DNA of 64,000 nt from Neodontobutis hainanensis (Eukaryota; Chordata; Actinopteri; Gobiiformes; Odontobutidae). The position numbers were made by a program, and so were the translations under genes. Each line of letters begins with the position of its first letter. The first letter of the stretch is position 1. The notes under the pieces are model-generated. The model worked only from the letters and a program-made list of their open reading frames with translations, did not search any database and was not told where the DNA came from. Of the stretch, positions 30,111 to 41,432 are shown piece by piece. The stretch is from the NCBI GenBank assembly GCA_024349245.1, contig JALDNG010000038.1, forward strand, positions 2,244,001-2,308,000. Reading direction: 5' to 3'.

Positions 30111-33100
30111 TGTATGTGCTAACCATAATAACCAAGAAAAGTCTTAAGCCTCTTTAACGTGAGCTGGAGATGATTTCTTAAAACAAGAGCTTGGTAACTG
30201 AAGGCTTGACGTCCCATTGCACTTTTAGAAGATCTAGGAATGACATGTAACCCTTCATTTTAAGAACGAAGAAGTCTGTTAGGACTGAGGGCTTTATATT
30301 GTAAGTAATGATTAAAAGGCCTTTAATGCGGTGGTCAAGCTAATTACTGTGCAAAGAACAGATTTATTCAATTATTTTACAAATACAATGTAAGATAAAC
30401 TGTATGTAGCAAAGTCTATTGTTCGATTATCTTGTTTTTTGTAAAAAGAATTTCCCAAAACATTTCCAGAAGATCTCTAATAATTTAAATGATTCAAACA
30501 GTTCTAAAGTCTGACATTTTAATCCAATAAGTGGAAGGAAATGAAGTCGGTTATAAACACTGACCAGTTGTGATCATAAATCACTGTCGGATTGAAAAAA
30601 AGAAAACAAATATTCTCTAAAATAGCCTCCTAGGTCCATGCCACAGAGACTGTAGTAAAATCCTCCGACCGCAACACCATGCAGCTGTTGACCACCACTG
30701 GATCAGATGTCGCGGTTGTTGTGGCGATTGGCCAGTTCTGTTAATGCTGTGTGAGTCTGTGGGGTCCCAGACGACAGGTGGGGGGCCGCTGACTGACAGG
30801 ATGTCCCGTGTAACACCAAATATAGCCTTTCAGAGCCTCACAACAGGAAACACACTGAATTATAAGCTTGTGTTACGCCTGCGCCAAATTAAATCCTCTT
30901 TTTCCTTTCTCTTGGTGCTTAAGCAACAGCGTTTTGTGGTCATAAATTACTACATATCTATATTCCTCAAAGGAAAGGCTATTTGTTATAATTTTCCATC
31001 TTTTAATGTAAGAATACTAGACACAAAATCTCCAAATATGTCTGGGCTGTCATTGTCCTCTAGTAAAGTGCATAGTAAACTGGTTGGACAAAAATAACAT
31101 TTGAGTTGCCCATTTAATAAAATAATCACATTTTATTATTTATTGTGTGAGCTATCGTTTCCTAATATGCTAGTTAGCTACGATTGTTTTCAATGCTAGT
31201 AACAGTTGCTAATGTCCTTGTTGCTAGGTAACTACAAAAAATGACCCTCAACAATTTTACGCATAAAATTATTTTTTCTTTTTTCTTTTTTATCCTTTAA
31301 AAACTTTAGAAATGACTGATGATTAATAAAGCATATTTTTAAAGTGGGAAATTTTAGACTTAAAAAATAAATAAATAAATAAAAAAAATCAAAGGTGATA
31401 ATAAATGAGTCCTGGTGTCATTGTGAAAATAGCAGTGTTTGCATAAAAACTTTGGTGAATTTAAAGTTAAATTTTATAATGTTACAAAAAGAAACTTTGC
31501 TTTTGTCTTTTTTTCATTTGTGTCACACCCAGCAGCAATGCCCACTAAACACTTTTGCCTCCTTCTCGTCCTGATAATTAAAATTTTCAAGTCAATGGGT
31601 CTCCCCCTTTTGCCAAACGTATTGTTTAACATAATTTCTAAAGAGATATCTATAAATGCAGACTTGTACGTTTATGTAAACATGTCTGACAGAGCCTTTG
31701 TTCTTTCCTGCAGTTGAAGAGACAGCTACTAGAGTCCGTGCTTCCTCTTTGCGGACTGCAGCGTTTAGAGTGTGTCTCTAAGGGAAGTGAGTCACTGCGG
31801 TGGACGCGGAGGTGGAGCAGAGGTAAAGCACAAGCAGCGCGGCTCTAAAAGCTTTCCAGAGAAACAAGAGATGAAGAGTTCAGGTGAAACCCTTCATCTT
31901 TAATGCTGCTATTCTTAGAGACATTGTTCAAGTGCAGCACCAGCACTTCATGTAATGGACAAGTACAGCTCAGGGTCTGCAGTGTATCGTAATGTGAGTC
32001 CAGAATGATCCTTTTGCATCAACCCAGAACACACTCCCAGCCACACTGACCAACTGCTCAAGAAGACCTGTATTTCTTATTTTCCCCAATCAGACCTGTA
32101 ACTTTGAAGAAATCATCAATAGAGATCCTCTAGATTGAACTAAAAAAACGAATGATCCTGCTACAAAGATTAATAAGTCTTATGCAAAAACTGAAAACCG
32201 AATCAGTTCTTGATTATTTACGAGGTTTATGCTAACGTTATACGAATGTGTGAAGGGGTGTAGCATAGGATTCAATAGTGCTTTCATCTGGTACAGTTTT
32301 TTGTACAGTTTCCTGGCTAAGAAGCACAAATCAATCATCATTCTGTCCACAACAAGCTACTCTTGGGTTATCTCTAAATTAGAATTGACAATTTGGTTGA
32401 CATTACCTCCACTCTTTAAACTCTTTATGCTCCAGACAGACTCCAGCTTGAACACACACCTTCTTGTATCTCACAGTGTCATGAAAAATAATGTATCATT
32501 GGTGCACCAAAGATACATCAACGCCTGTATTTTCTAGACTGAGGAGTTTTGTGGTCAGTCAAAAGCTTAAGTTGACCTTTTATAAAGCTAGTTTTGAGTC
32601 TGTCTTATTATATGTCATAATCAGTGTGAACATGTGTGTGTCCACACCTCTGATCTCTCCTCAAGTCATTTATTTATCAATCTGCTTTAATACAGGCTTG
32701 ACAGACTATGAAAACTTGCCTTTTGTTAATATACTATGTGAAAATACAAATGCTTGGGCCCATCTCTTGAAACGGTGCTAAACTCCGGGAAGTGTGCTGT
32801 GCTTTGGAGTGAATTGTGCTTGAGCATTATACAAACTGCCAGTGTGAGTCCTCGATGAGTGTGGTCACCTCATCAAACCAACTGGACAGAAGAGTTTATG
32901 CTTCCTCTATTTCCTATACTGAATAAAAAAGGTTGCATAAGCATTTGGAGTATTTGCCACTGGTATAAAAAATAATAAATACCACAGATCAGAACACATC
33001 TGTATGTTCTGCTCCAGACTTGATGCTGACCTCACAACCGCCTGCACCGCTGTTTGTTGCTCAGACCAAAGATTACAAAGATTAAATAAAAATTGATTCT

Positions 33101-33194
33101 CATCTCACTGTTGTTTGAACTGAGGACAAACATATTCCTCCAAAGGTCAAACTGTTCTGGCTGCAGTGAGCTGCAGAGTGCATTTACACACAAC
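30111..33194. other. Intergenic, no recognised gene
   Basis: AT-rich. It contains an AAAT repeat (31360-31388), an RFX-type X-box (31220-31232) and one exon-like patch (31714-31822) described in the findings. No open frame resembles a known family. Confidence 0.6.
31220..31232 (+). promoter_or_regulatory. RFX-type X-box motif
   Basis: GTTGCTAGGTAAC is a near-palindromic match to the X-box bound by RFX factors (GTTGCC-RGYAAC type). No promoter or gene is visible next to it, so function is doubtful. Confidence 0.3.
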
Positions 33195-33254
33195 AAACCC
33201 ACAGGTCTTTCATGTCCGAGGGCTGTTTGTTGGACAAGAAAGACCTGTGGGTTT
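33195..33254. repeat. 23-bp near-perfect hairpin with short loop
   Basis: The arm at 33195-33217 (AAACCCACAGGTCTTTC then ATGTCC) pairs with 33232-33254, with 22 of 23 positions complementary and one A-A mismatch; two more pairs (one G-T) extend inward, leaving a 10-base loop. The size is in the range of pre-miRNA stems, but the near-perfect pairing is also what a recent inverted duplication gives. No terminal repeats or target duplication are evident outside the arms. Confidence 0.85.
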
Positions 33255-35513
33255 AAAGAAGTTACAAACTACAACCACAGTATTTCTCAGAACTCCTAAA
33301 GGTTTGAATCCAGAAAGCACAACACAAGGTTATTACTCTCCGTCTGATACTGAGACCACCACAAACAGAGCACTGTGGTCTATAACGTGCAGAAACGACG
33401 CAGGTCTTTCACAAAGGGTGTATCAGCACAGAAGAGCCAGTCCTTCACCTCCACCTCAAAGAGAAAGAGCATTCCTTTGAGAACGGGCATGTCTGAATCC
33501 TGGTCAGGGAGTCCAGATAGTTTGAGAGAGGAGTGAAGGAAGCCAAAATGGAAAAAGCCTCTCTGAACAGAAGAGGGGCACAATCTTTCCTAAAGAGAAT
33601 AGAATGCTAATGTCCCAGAGAAGCATAACGACTCTTAATGACACTTAAACCACAGAGACCAGTCACAAGTTTTAGGCTAAACCCCTCCCTCTGAACTGAA
33701 TTGGACAAGAGACAAAACACTGTCACCTTCAACCCTGTCCAAATGCTTTTGTTGAAACCTTTTCTATATAATAACAAGCAATGTCCACCAGTTTATTCTA
33801 GTGGACATCAAAAAGGAAATGATTTAATCACAAACAAATAGACCATTAAAAGTCATGTTGAAGTTGTCTCAGAAACAAGTCTTTTTGAAACTCTTCTTTT
33901 TTCTTCCAAAGCCAGAACTGCAGTCTTTCTTCTTTGCCAAAGGTCTACAATCACAGAGCGCTTAGAGTCAATAAAGTCAAGTCTGAACTGTTCTCATATC
34001 ATACAGCAGCGGCTGCTCTATGCTAATATTATCCCTCACACAGACTTGTACCAGTGTTTGGCTCCGGCTTAGTGCCTTTCGCTGCGGAATGGAGCTGTCA
34101 CTTTGATGACACATTCAAATATTCTGACAGGAGAACGGAGAGAGCTATCTGTCTTCCTGCCGTCGTTCACTGTACGCGAGGGCTGCAGGGAATGGTAATA
34201 ATAAATGTGGTCTTTGTAGTTTCTCCCCATTGTGACTCTGTGAGTAGAAACATCAGGGTACAGTTTGGCAAGTCCAGTCTCAAACCAAAGACAAACTCAT
34301 AAAGAGTTATTAGACTGCATGTGAAGATCCATCAAATCTTATTTCCATAAGTTCCTAAAATGACTGATTGGGTGTTCAGTCAGTTTCCCGTTCAGTTGTG
34401 AAGTAGATAAGTTACACTCAAGGCTCTAAATAATGCCTGTTGGACTAATCAGAGCAGAACGGGCGCAGATGGAGTCAATTAAAGAAACAAACTTATGGTA
34501 ATTTGATCAACAATGGTCATCGAGCTTCCTATTTTCAAAATCCAGAATATGGACCTGAAGACCGGGTTTTGTGTCCAACACTTATCATCTGGCTCCTTGT
34601 TAGATTACTCCTGTTTTCTGATTTATCTGAGACTGGACTGAATTGTTTAAGTTACACTGTAGACCGGTTCCTGGTTCATCCCTAGGACTTGTCCTGGTCT
34701 CAGTTAGTATGGCCTTAACATACTTCAGGTTGGAGGCTTGAAATCTGAAAGAGAAACTGACCAAATCACGTTCAAATGGAACTTGTTGTATTTAAAAAGA
34801 AAATAGTATTCAATGATCTATAAAAAGGGAACAAAGCCAAAAGGAGACCAAGTCAGTGGGTCTTGACACTTTGAGGAGTCTGTGCTTTCTGCGCGAGTGA
34901 CCAATAAAGAGAGGGCACCTTTAGTGGATGTTATAAATGGTGCGGCATTCCTAAGAAGGGCCATTGAGAACATTATCAGTGTATGCTCCGCGGTGAGATG
35001 ATGGCATGGCTCATTTGTTTGTTAGCTTCGTGTTAGCTCAGTCAAGCTATAATTAATTTCATCAGCCACTGCTTCTCGGTAAAACCCCCTGGACTATTTG
35101 TACCCTGATAACGTCCGGGTTGAATGTGTGAAAAAAGGATATTTTAGTAAGATGATGACAAAAACACTTCACTCAAAATGAAGCACATGTGTTAGAACAA
35201 AACAGACACTGACATTATACATGTTTGACAAAAACATCTTCAGTCTTTGACGTCCGAAAAGTTTATTCCATTCTGCATTTTAGATATTTATTAAAGAGCC
35301 AGATCCCCAGTTGCATATTAGTTTATAAAAGCATAAAACTGCAGAAGCATCCCTCCCATCTTTGCTTTAGCAGATGTTTTATCTCATGCATCTTACAAAC
35401 ACAGCCCTCGAAAAGTCTCGCCAAACAATGAGTAAGCATTTTTTTTTTTTTTTTTTTTACCAGTTTCTCCAATTTTTTCATTCCCACACAAGGTTTTCCA
35501 TCACTGCCTCTAT
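33255..35513. other. Intergenic, no recognised gene
   Basis: Mixed composition with no simple repeats of note except a poly-T run at 35439-35458. Open frames of 60-100 codons occur but have no family resemblance and no splice context that I trust. Confidence 0.55.
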
Positions 35514-35673
35514 GCTTGGTCCATTTCTTTTTTGCTTGGTCCATTTCTTTTTTGCGTGGTCCATTTCTTTTTTGCTTGGTCCATTTCTTTTTTGCGTGGT
35601 CCATTTCTTTTTTGCGTGGTCCATTTCTTTTTTGCGTGGTCCATTTCTTTTTTGTGTGGTCCATTACTTTTTT
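35514..35673. repeat. 20-bp minisatellite, 8 units
   Basis: Eight head-to-tail copies of TTGGTCCATTTCTTTTTTGC-like units, each exactly 20 bases. Variants are CTTGGT against CGTGGT or TGTGGT at the unit start; the last unit has ATTAC. Because 20 is not a multiple of 3 and the unit has no stop in any - strand frame, the array creates a long - strand open frame (35323-35979, 218 codons). Confidence 0.95.
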
Positions 35674-35984
35674 ATGAGTGAAAAGTATACCCTGTAAATT
35701 TATTGTAAAAACACTAACACTTAATGCCCATTTTGTGAGTTTTTCTCTTTCACGCAGATCAATAACTCTTTGTGCAACTATGAAGCAATTGTCTGAGTTT
35801 GACTTCCGTCTGCGATCATTAAAGTATTGCAACATTGATCTGATAAAAAAAAAAAAAAAAAAAGCACTTCTCTTTTCCACATCTGCTCCACTTCTCGTCC
35901 TCATCGTTAAAGGTTTACAAAACAAAAAACCTCCCTTGGCTGTCATTTGAGGTGGCGACTGAAGTGACCTTTCAATCATTCTTC

Positions 35985-36205
35985 CTGGGACGGAAAGGGG
36001 CGGAGCTTCAAGAGATTGGGCAAAAAAAAAAATGTCTTCACTGTCCGTTTAGTTGCTAGGCAGCGAGGCCACCACAATGACAGCGTGTCAACAATGAGAC
36101 GAGGAGCCGAGAGGCCGTTTGAATCACGTTTTTGATTTCGATTCTGATTCTCAGCCACGGACGACCTTCAGATGACTTGAGCGCGTGTCGACTGGAGTAG
36201 CGGCT
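35985..36205. promoter_or_regulatory. CpG-rich promoter-like patch
   Basis: CpG dinucleotides are much denser here than in the neighbouring AT-rich DNA. It holds an Sp1-type GC box GGGGCGGAGC (35997-36006), a CCAAT box on the - strand (CCCAATC, about 36014-36020) and an RFX X-box-like GTTGCTAGGCAGC (36052-36064). The order would suit a - strand promoter, and a - strand open frame starts at 35979. No recognised gene is attached on either side. Confidence 0.4.
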
Positions 36206-39200
36206 GTGTGAAAGTGCAATTAGACTGACTTTGTGTTTGCTGATGGAGACGGAGAGAGAGGGCAGTGATTACACAGAGGTAGTGACTAAACATTCATTAG
36301 CAGCGTGCAATGGGTCTGCAATCTTAATGTTTTCACTGCAGTCGAGGCAAATGTGGCCGGACCTACAGTGGAAACCATTAGGCTACATAAAAAGTAAACA
36401 GTGTTTTTATGATGGATATTTATTTATTTTGAGTTTACCAAATGCCTTCAGAAGACTTTTTGTCGGAAACGTCCCATTAAACAGATTTTTACCACTCTGA
36501 GGATTTTAAGGATTTTGTCAGCCGTTCACCAGGCGTCACTTTTTATTTAATTGTGTTTATTTAACTGCAATACCTCTATTGTCCACTGGAGGAACTTTCA
36601 ACAGGGCGCTCCATGTAAAACATCCCAGTTTACCGACACAATAGACTAAAATTAAAATATATATATATATATATGTTAAGACATTCACAACCAAGAGCCG
36701 TGTGAAAAATGTCTTCACAGTTTAGCAAAAAGAGACTAAATGTACCTGTAGTGGTTTTATTTTTGCAGAGTAAGCCATGTGTGAAGAAATGACTTGGCCC
36801 GATGGGAGTTTGACGACTTAATAGACCCATCGACTGTGAGCCCATTGCCCTTGAGAGAAGAGTCATGGTGCAGTGAGAGCAGGTGCCGCTCACATCCCGA
36901 CAAACAACCCATAAAACTAAACATCTACCAGAGAACAATCTATGAGGCACTGCAGCAATGGGCCGTGCTGCTAAATGACAATGCTCCCCAAACACCGTTA
37001 AAATGAGGTCTCAGACGTCCAAAGACATGCGCGAGTGTGTCAGTGTGTTTACACGCAGGTAGATGATTATCTGATGAGTACCTGGAATTTTACAATTCAA
37101 ATTTCTCTAAATCGAACTAACACATCTGGATAATGCGGTTCATTGTTGGATTTACTGTTTACAGTTTATTTCGTATATTTCGCTCCAGAGTCGGACAGCG
37201 GCGCAGAGTAACTCATAAAGACATTATCACTTTGTTGCATTCATGTGTTTTTAACTCGTAGGTTGCTGTGTTACCGTTTATATTTCTTAATAACTTGATG
37301 GTTACTGAACAAACCAGCCGGGTATATTAGCTTTTAACGCTAAAAAACAAATCAGGTTTAAGGTTAGCTTCGGTTTTCTTTGGTAACAGTGGAGTGGAGG
37401 CTGAGGAAATGTAAACTCAGAAAAGTAACTAGACAGGTCAAATTGAAATAACAAAAAAAAAAGTTATTTGCAGAGGGGCCATGTTTGGTTTGAGTTCAAC
37501 ACATGTATACAAGGTGACAGGACATTTCATTTTGTTTTCATTGAGACAAACCATCCTGGACAAAAATAGCACCTGGTTGAATAAACAATACATTTGACAT
37601 TTAGAGCTTGCCTGACTCACACATACAGTCGGCCGGACACTCGGGACGTGGCATTTTCACAGCTCAAGAACTGAAATGAGACGGCTGTCACACCGAAATC
37701 ACACTTTACAAAAAAAAAACGTGTCCGGGAGTAAGAAATAAACGAGGATACGGAGCAGGATACTTGACAGAAAGTCCCACTCACACCTGTTTGTGTTGGC
37801 GCTGAGGGTGAGGGGAGAGTTTTGGAGAGGGTGGCTCGGGGGGGTTGACTGTGGAGAGGCTCTCAGAGCAGCCACAGTGACCCAGTGTTCAGCCTCAAGC
37901 ACCTGCCTCGACGCTTCATTAACATGGACTGAACGACTCTTAGGGCCTCAGCTCACACACATCCTTGCACTTCCTCTCAAATAAAAATAAAAAAAAAGGC
38001 TGTGTTCTTAGGACCTACAAAGAACATTCTTGTAAATGAGTAATCGTAACACATCTGAAGCTGTGTGTAAATGGAACAAAAAAAGACCACAGGTCCTCTT
38101 GAATAGTTTTTCTGTTGCACTCTTTAATAAATTTAAGGTTAGTTAATTTTGAGATGCATCTTTCAAGGCCCAATGAACAGACAAAGATAGCTTTTGATTG
38201 TTTTTTTAGTCTCCTAAATGTCTCACTCTTTCATGACCCACCAGTTGTGTTTAATGGATTGTATTATGGTCTGAGGTCTCAGTCTTAAACATTAAACCTT
38301 TTAAATGTAGAGACGATCATTGGATGGACATTTTCAAGTGGTGTGAGATTGGACTGATTCATTTTTAGAGCGTCTCCTTTACATGTCTTCTGATGTATCA
38401 TGCCCTGGTTTTAATCTTGACCCAGTCTCAGTCCTTAAAAGGCTTTTTTTTTGGTCTCGATCATGATTGTTTATACAACTGTAGTGAGAAAAGTTACTAT
38501 GATTAAACGCTGCCTACAGTTTTGAAAAGGGCTGCACCAAAGTGTGTGTCATGTTTGTCCAAGAGCCAAACTTTAAACCAAATATATTTTTTCAATTTAG
38601 TTTGTAATGTAAAATTGAAAACTTTTTCTTTTCATGATAAAACCAAGCTTGTTTTCGCACCAGGCCTTTGTCGATGAATTTAGGGTTTTGTCCAGTCTTT
38701 ATTTAAAATGGCTTGTCCATTATAACCAAGACTGAGACCAGGCTGTGTAATAATGAGTTTAACAGTTCACATCCGCCAGAGAAATCAGACAACTTATTCA
38801 CTCCAGAGAGAGCAAGACTAGACAAAGTGCAACTTTTTTGTTTTTCAATTTCAGTTCACAATTTTAATTTAGTTTTCGCTGCACAGTCTCCTTTTCATTT
38901 AACACTCCCCTCTTTATTTGTTGCAGACTCTTGCCTTTGTCTGTATTCAGCGCTGATCTGACACCATTTGAGCAGAACTTTTCTGTCTTTCAATTAAATT
39001 TTCAAGGTAATTCCACCTCCTTTTTACAGACCAGCCACCTCCGACAGCTCACTGCAATAAAACACGAAATGAGCAATAACCAAATGCTAATAAAATATGC
39101 ATTAATGTCCTTAAAAGACCCGGCGTCAAAGGCAATAGAGCCTCACGGAATATAATGAGGTATTGATAGAGTATGGCTCCCATCAGACCCTTTAACTCAA

Positions 39201-40900
39201 TCTTCTCTTTCTCTGGACACATCTGGACAGCCCGAGTAGTCAATAGATTTCTGGGACTCAACCGGGACATCTGTGTATTCAAAAGCATTTCCAGCCTGAG
39301 AGGGTTGTTTTCAGGTCAAAAGGTGTAAAAGATATTAGACTATAATCCTATAAAGAAACACTGTTTGCCTGGAAACAGGAGAACATTAAGCTGAACATTA
39401 CTTTGCCGGTAACTTGTTATTTCATGTTTCTTAGGTATTGGTAGCTTGTTGTCGAAGGTTGGAGAGGCAGACAGGAGCAATGACAGAGGTATTATGGGAT
39501 GTATAGCTGCATCCTTTGAGCTGGGCTTTGGTTGAGAAACACACAATGTCATGTCTAATGTTGGAGTTTGTTCAGTACAATCCAAGACGTGTACTCGTTA
39601 TACTGAATACCTGTCATCGTGCTGCGGTGCTGCTCGTCTTGTTGTCATGCAAACTACCGACGCGCTCTGATTGTGATTGGTCGGCTCGCAGCTGCTCGGC
39701 CTCGGTCGATCCCTGACACATGTTTCTCAGGGCCAACGTTCAAAACAAAAAACTGAACTCACTTTTACAAGGTTGCAGTGAAAAGCTCGGATGAAATCAG
39801 TCCGAGAAGCTTAGATTTTGGTAGATTTGGTATTGACTTTGCCTTTGTTCACCAAAAATCAATGTAAAGAGGCTGAAGATTTTTTTTTAAAAGCGATTTG
39901 CCACAAGGGCGATGTTCAGTCGATGACGAGTGACGACTTTACATCTCGACTGTGGGAGATAATTATCACATAACTGGCTGTTGATTTGAACAAATTATTG
40001 AATTGATGTGGTTTCCCAGAAAACACAATCACTTCTCTTCCCTGTACCTCACGCTCAGCCTCTCAAAGCACATTATTTCTCTCTATAGCTTTCTTTATGT
40101 TTCCTTTTTCTTGTGTATTTGAGACATTTTTACACATCTCCCTTCACATTTTTTTCACTTTAGTCTGAAAACTCCTAGTTGTAGCACTGACTTTATCTCA
40201 ATGTTTATCTCAACTTTTATTTCAACAAACCATTCTCTAACTTTCTTCATTGCCTCTTTTTTCCTTCACATTTTCTCCGCCTGCATTTTTAGGAAGCCTT
40301 TTGTGACTGTGATATTGGGTCACATGAATAAAGTAACAGGTTTTCTTAAAAATGATTCTTATTCCTGTGGTGTGTGCAACGACCACTTCCTTTAATATTA
40401 TGTTGCCAGTTTTAGTCCAGCTTTTGGAGCTTTTTTATCTCTTTTTGTAGAATTTACCTTAGTTTACTTCATTTGGCACAGCTTCCTTCAACAACATTCA
40501 TTTTACTGACGCACTGTAGCCCCTCCTTTAGGATTTTTTATTAAGACTACTTCTGAAATATCTTTTTAGGCAAGAACATGGATTCCTAATGACAACTTAA
40601 GTTATGGAAAAAAAACAGCACCCACTCAAGGAGGGATATAAATGAATGTCTGAGTAAATGGATAAAGCACTGTTCTTCCGATGGTGGGTGCCTGAGTCTT
40701 ATCTTCGAGTAGATTAAGATTATCAATGGTTCAGCAAATTTTAATCCTGAAATAATCTCCAATTCTTTATTCTAAAATACGTATCAGGAGGCAGGTTTAG
40801 GCGGTGGATGTAACGTAAAAATGTACACTTTAATAAAAAGCTACTGTGTGTAATCTTAGCAGCTTATATACACTGCAAGGTGCATTACCCCTCATTTCTA

Positions 40901-40940
40901 CAGCCTGTGAGCACCTATGGAAGCCCTGCAGGGACATGCT
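40901..40940 (+). repeat. Dispersed repeat, core copy A
   Basis: CAGCCTGTGAGCACCTATGG followed by AAGCCCTGCAGGGACATGCT. Similarity to copy D continues upstream through CTGCAAGGTGCATTACCCCT to at least 40870. It is the most complete core among five copies in the window. Confidence 0.75.
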
Positions 40941-41379
40941 TTTAATGATGAGTTCAGATCTAGGCATTGGTAGGAAAACCAAAAACTGGAAGAAATATAC
41001 TAAATGTTCCTTTTACTGGGCTTTTTGGAGCTTTTTACATCTATTTTTCTAAGATTATACAATTGTTTGGACTCATTTGTTCTGTAAATAGTAGAATGTT
41101 TGATGTTTTGGCTTTAACACCTGGTATTTGGGCTGAGACACTGAGAGACAGACACTACCATTTACAGTGGGCTCTTAAACATAAACCCTCCACTGACTAG
41201 TTATGTTATTCTTTACTCCACTGCCCAAACATAATCCCATGATCATGTCTTTATACGTCTTTACATACCTCCTTGAAAAGAAAAGAAATATGCAAACATT
41301 ATGTAAATATTCCTCCTATTCCTATTTGTCATATGTAACAGTGATTATTCCCAGCTTCAACCCCCGCATCAACACAAGG

Positions 41380-41380
<1 letters not shown>

Positions 41381-41429
<49 letters not shown>
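41381..41429. repeat. (CA)n microsatellite
   Basis: Uninterrupted CA dinucleotides for 49 bases, about 24 units. Confidence 0.98.

Positions 41430-41432
<3 letters not shown>

Larger units (their letters stand above)
35674..41380. other. Intergenic with promoter-like patches
   Basis: Contains an A-run (35845-35863), the CpG-rich patch at 35985-36205 (annotated separately), an (AT)n tract at 36656-36674, a small CpG-rich patch with an inverted CCAAT box at 39640-39712, and one copy of the dispersed repeat at 40901-40940. No coding exon recognised. Confidence 0.55.

Noticed and set aside
33166..33480. 104-codon + strand open frame
   Set aside because: It runs through the 33195-33254 hairpin and mixed sequence; both arms appear in the translation, which argues against a real protein.
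35514..35673. CRISPR-like array
   Set aside because: Units are directly contiguous with no spacers and the genome is vertebrate; it is a minisatellite.
36014..36064. MHC class II type X-Y promoter module
   Set aside because: The X-box-like site is present, but the CCAAT box is in the wrong orientation and too far away, and no gene follows.
37800..37850. G-quadruplex from G-runs
   Set aside because: One of the loops would be about 13 bases; too weak to claim.
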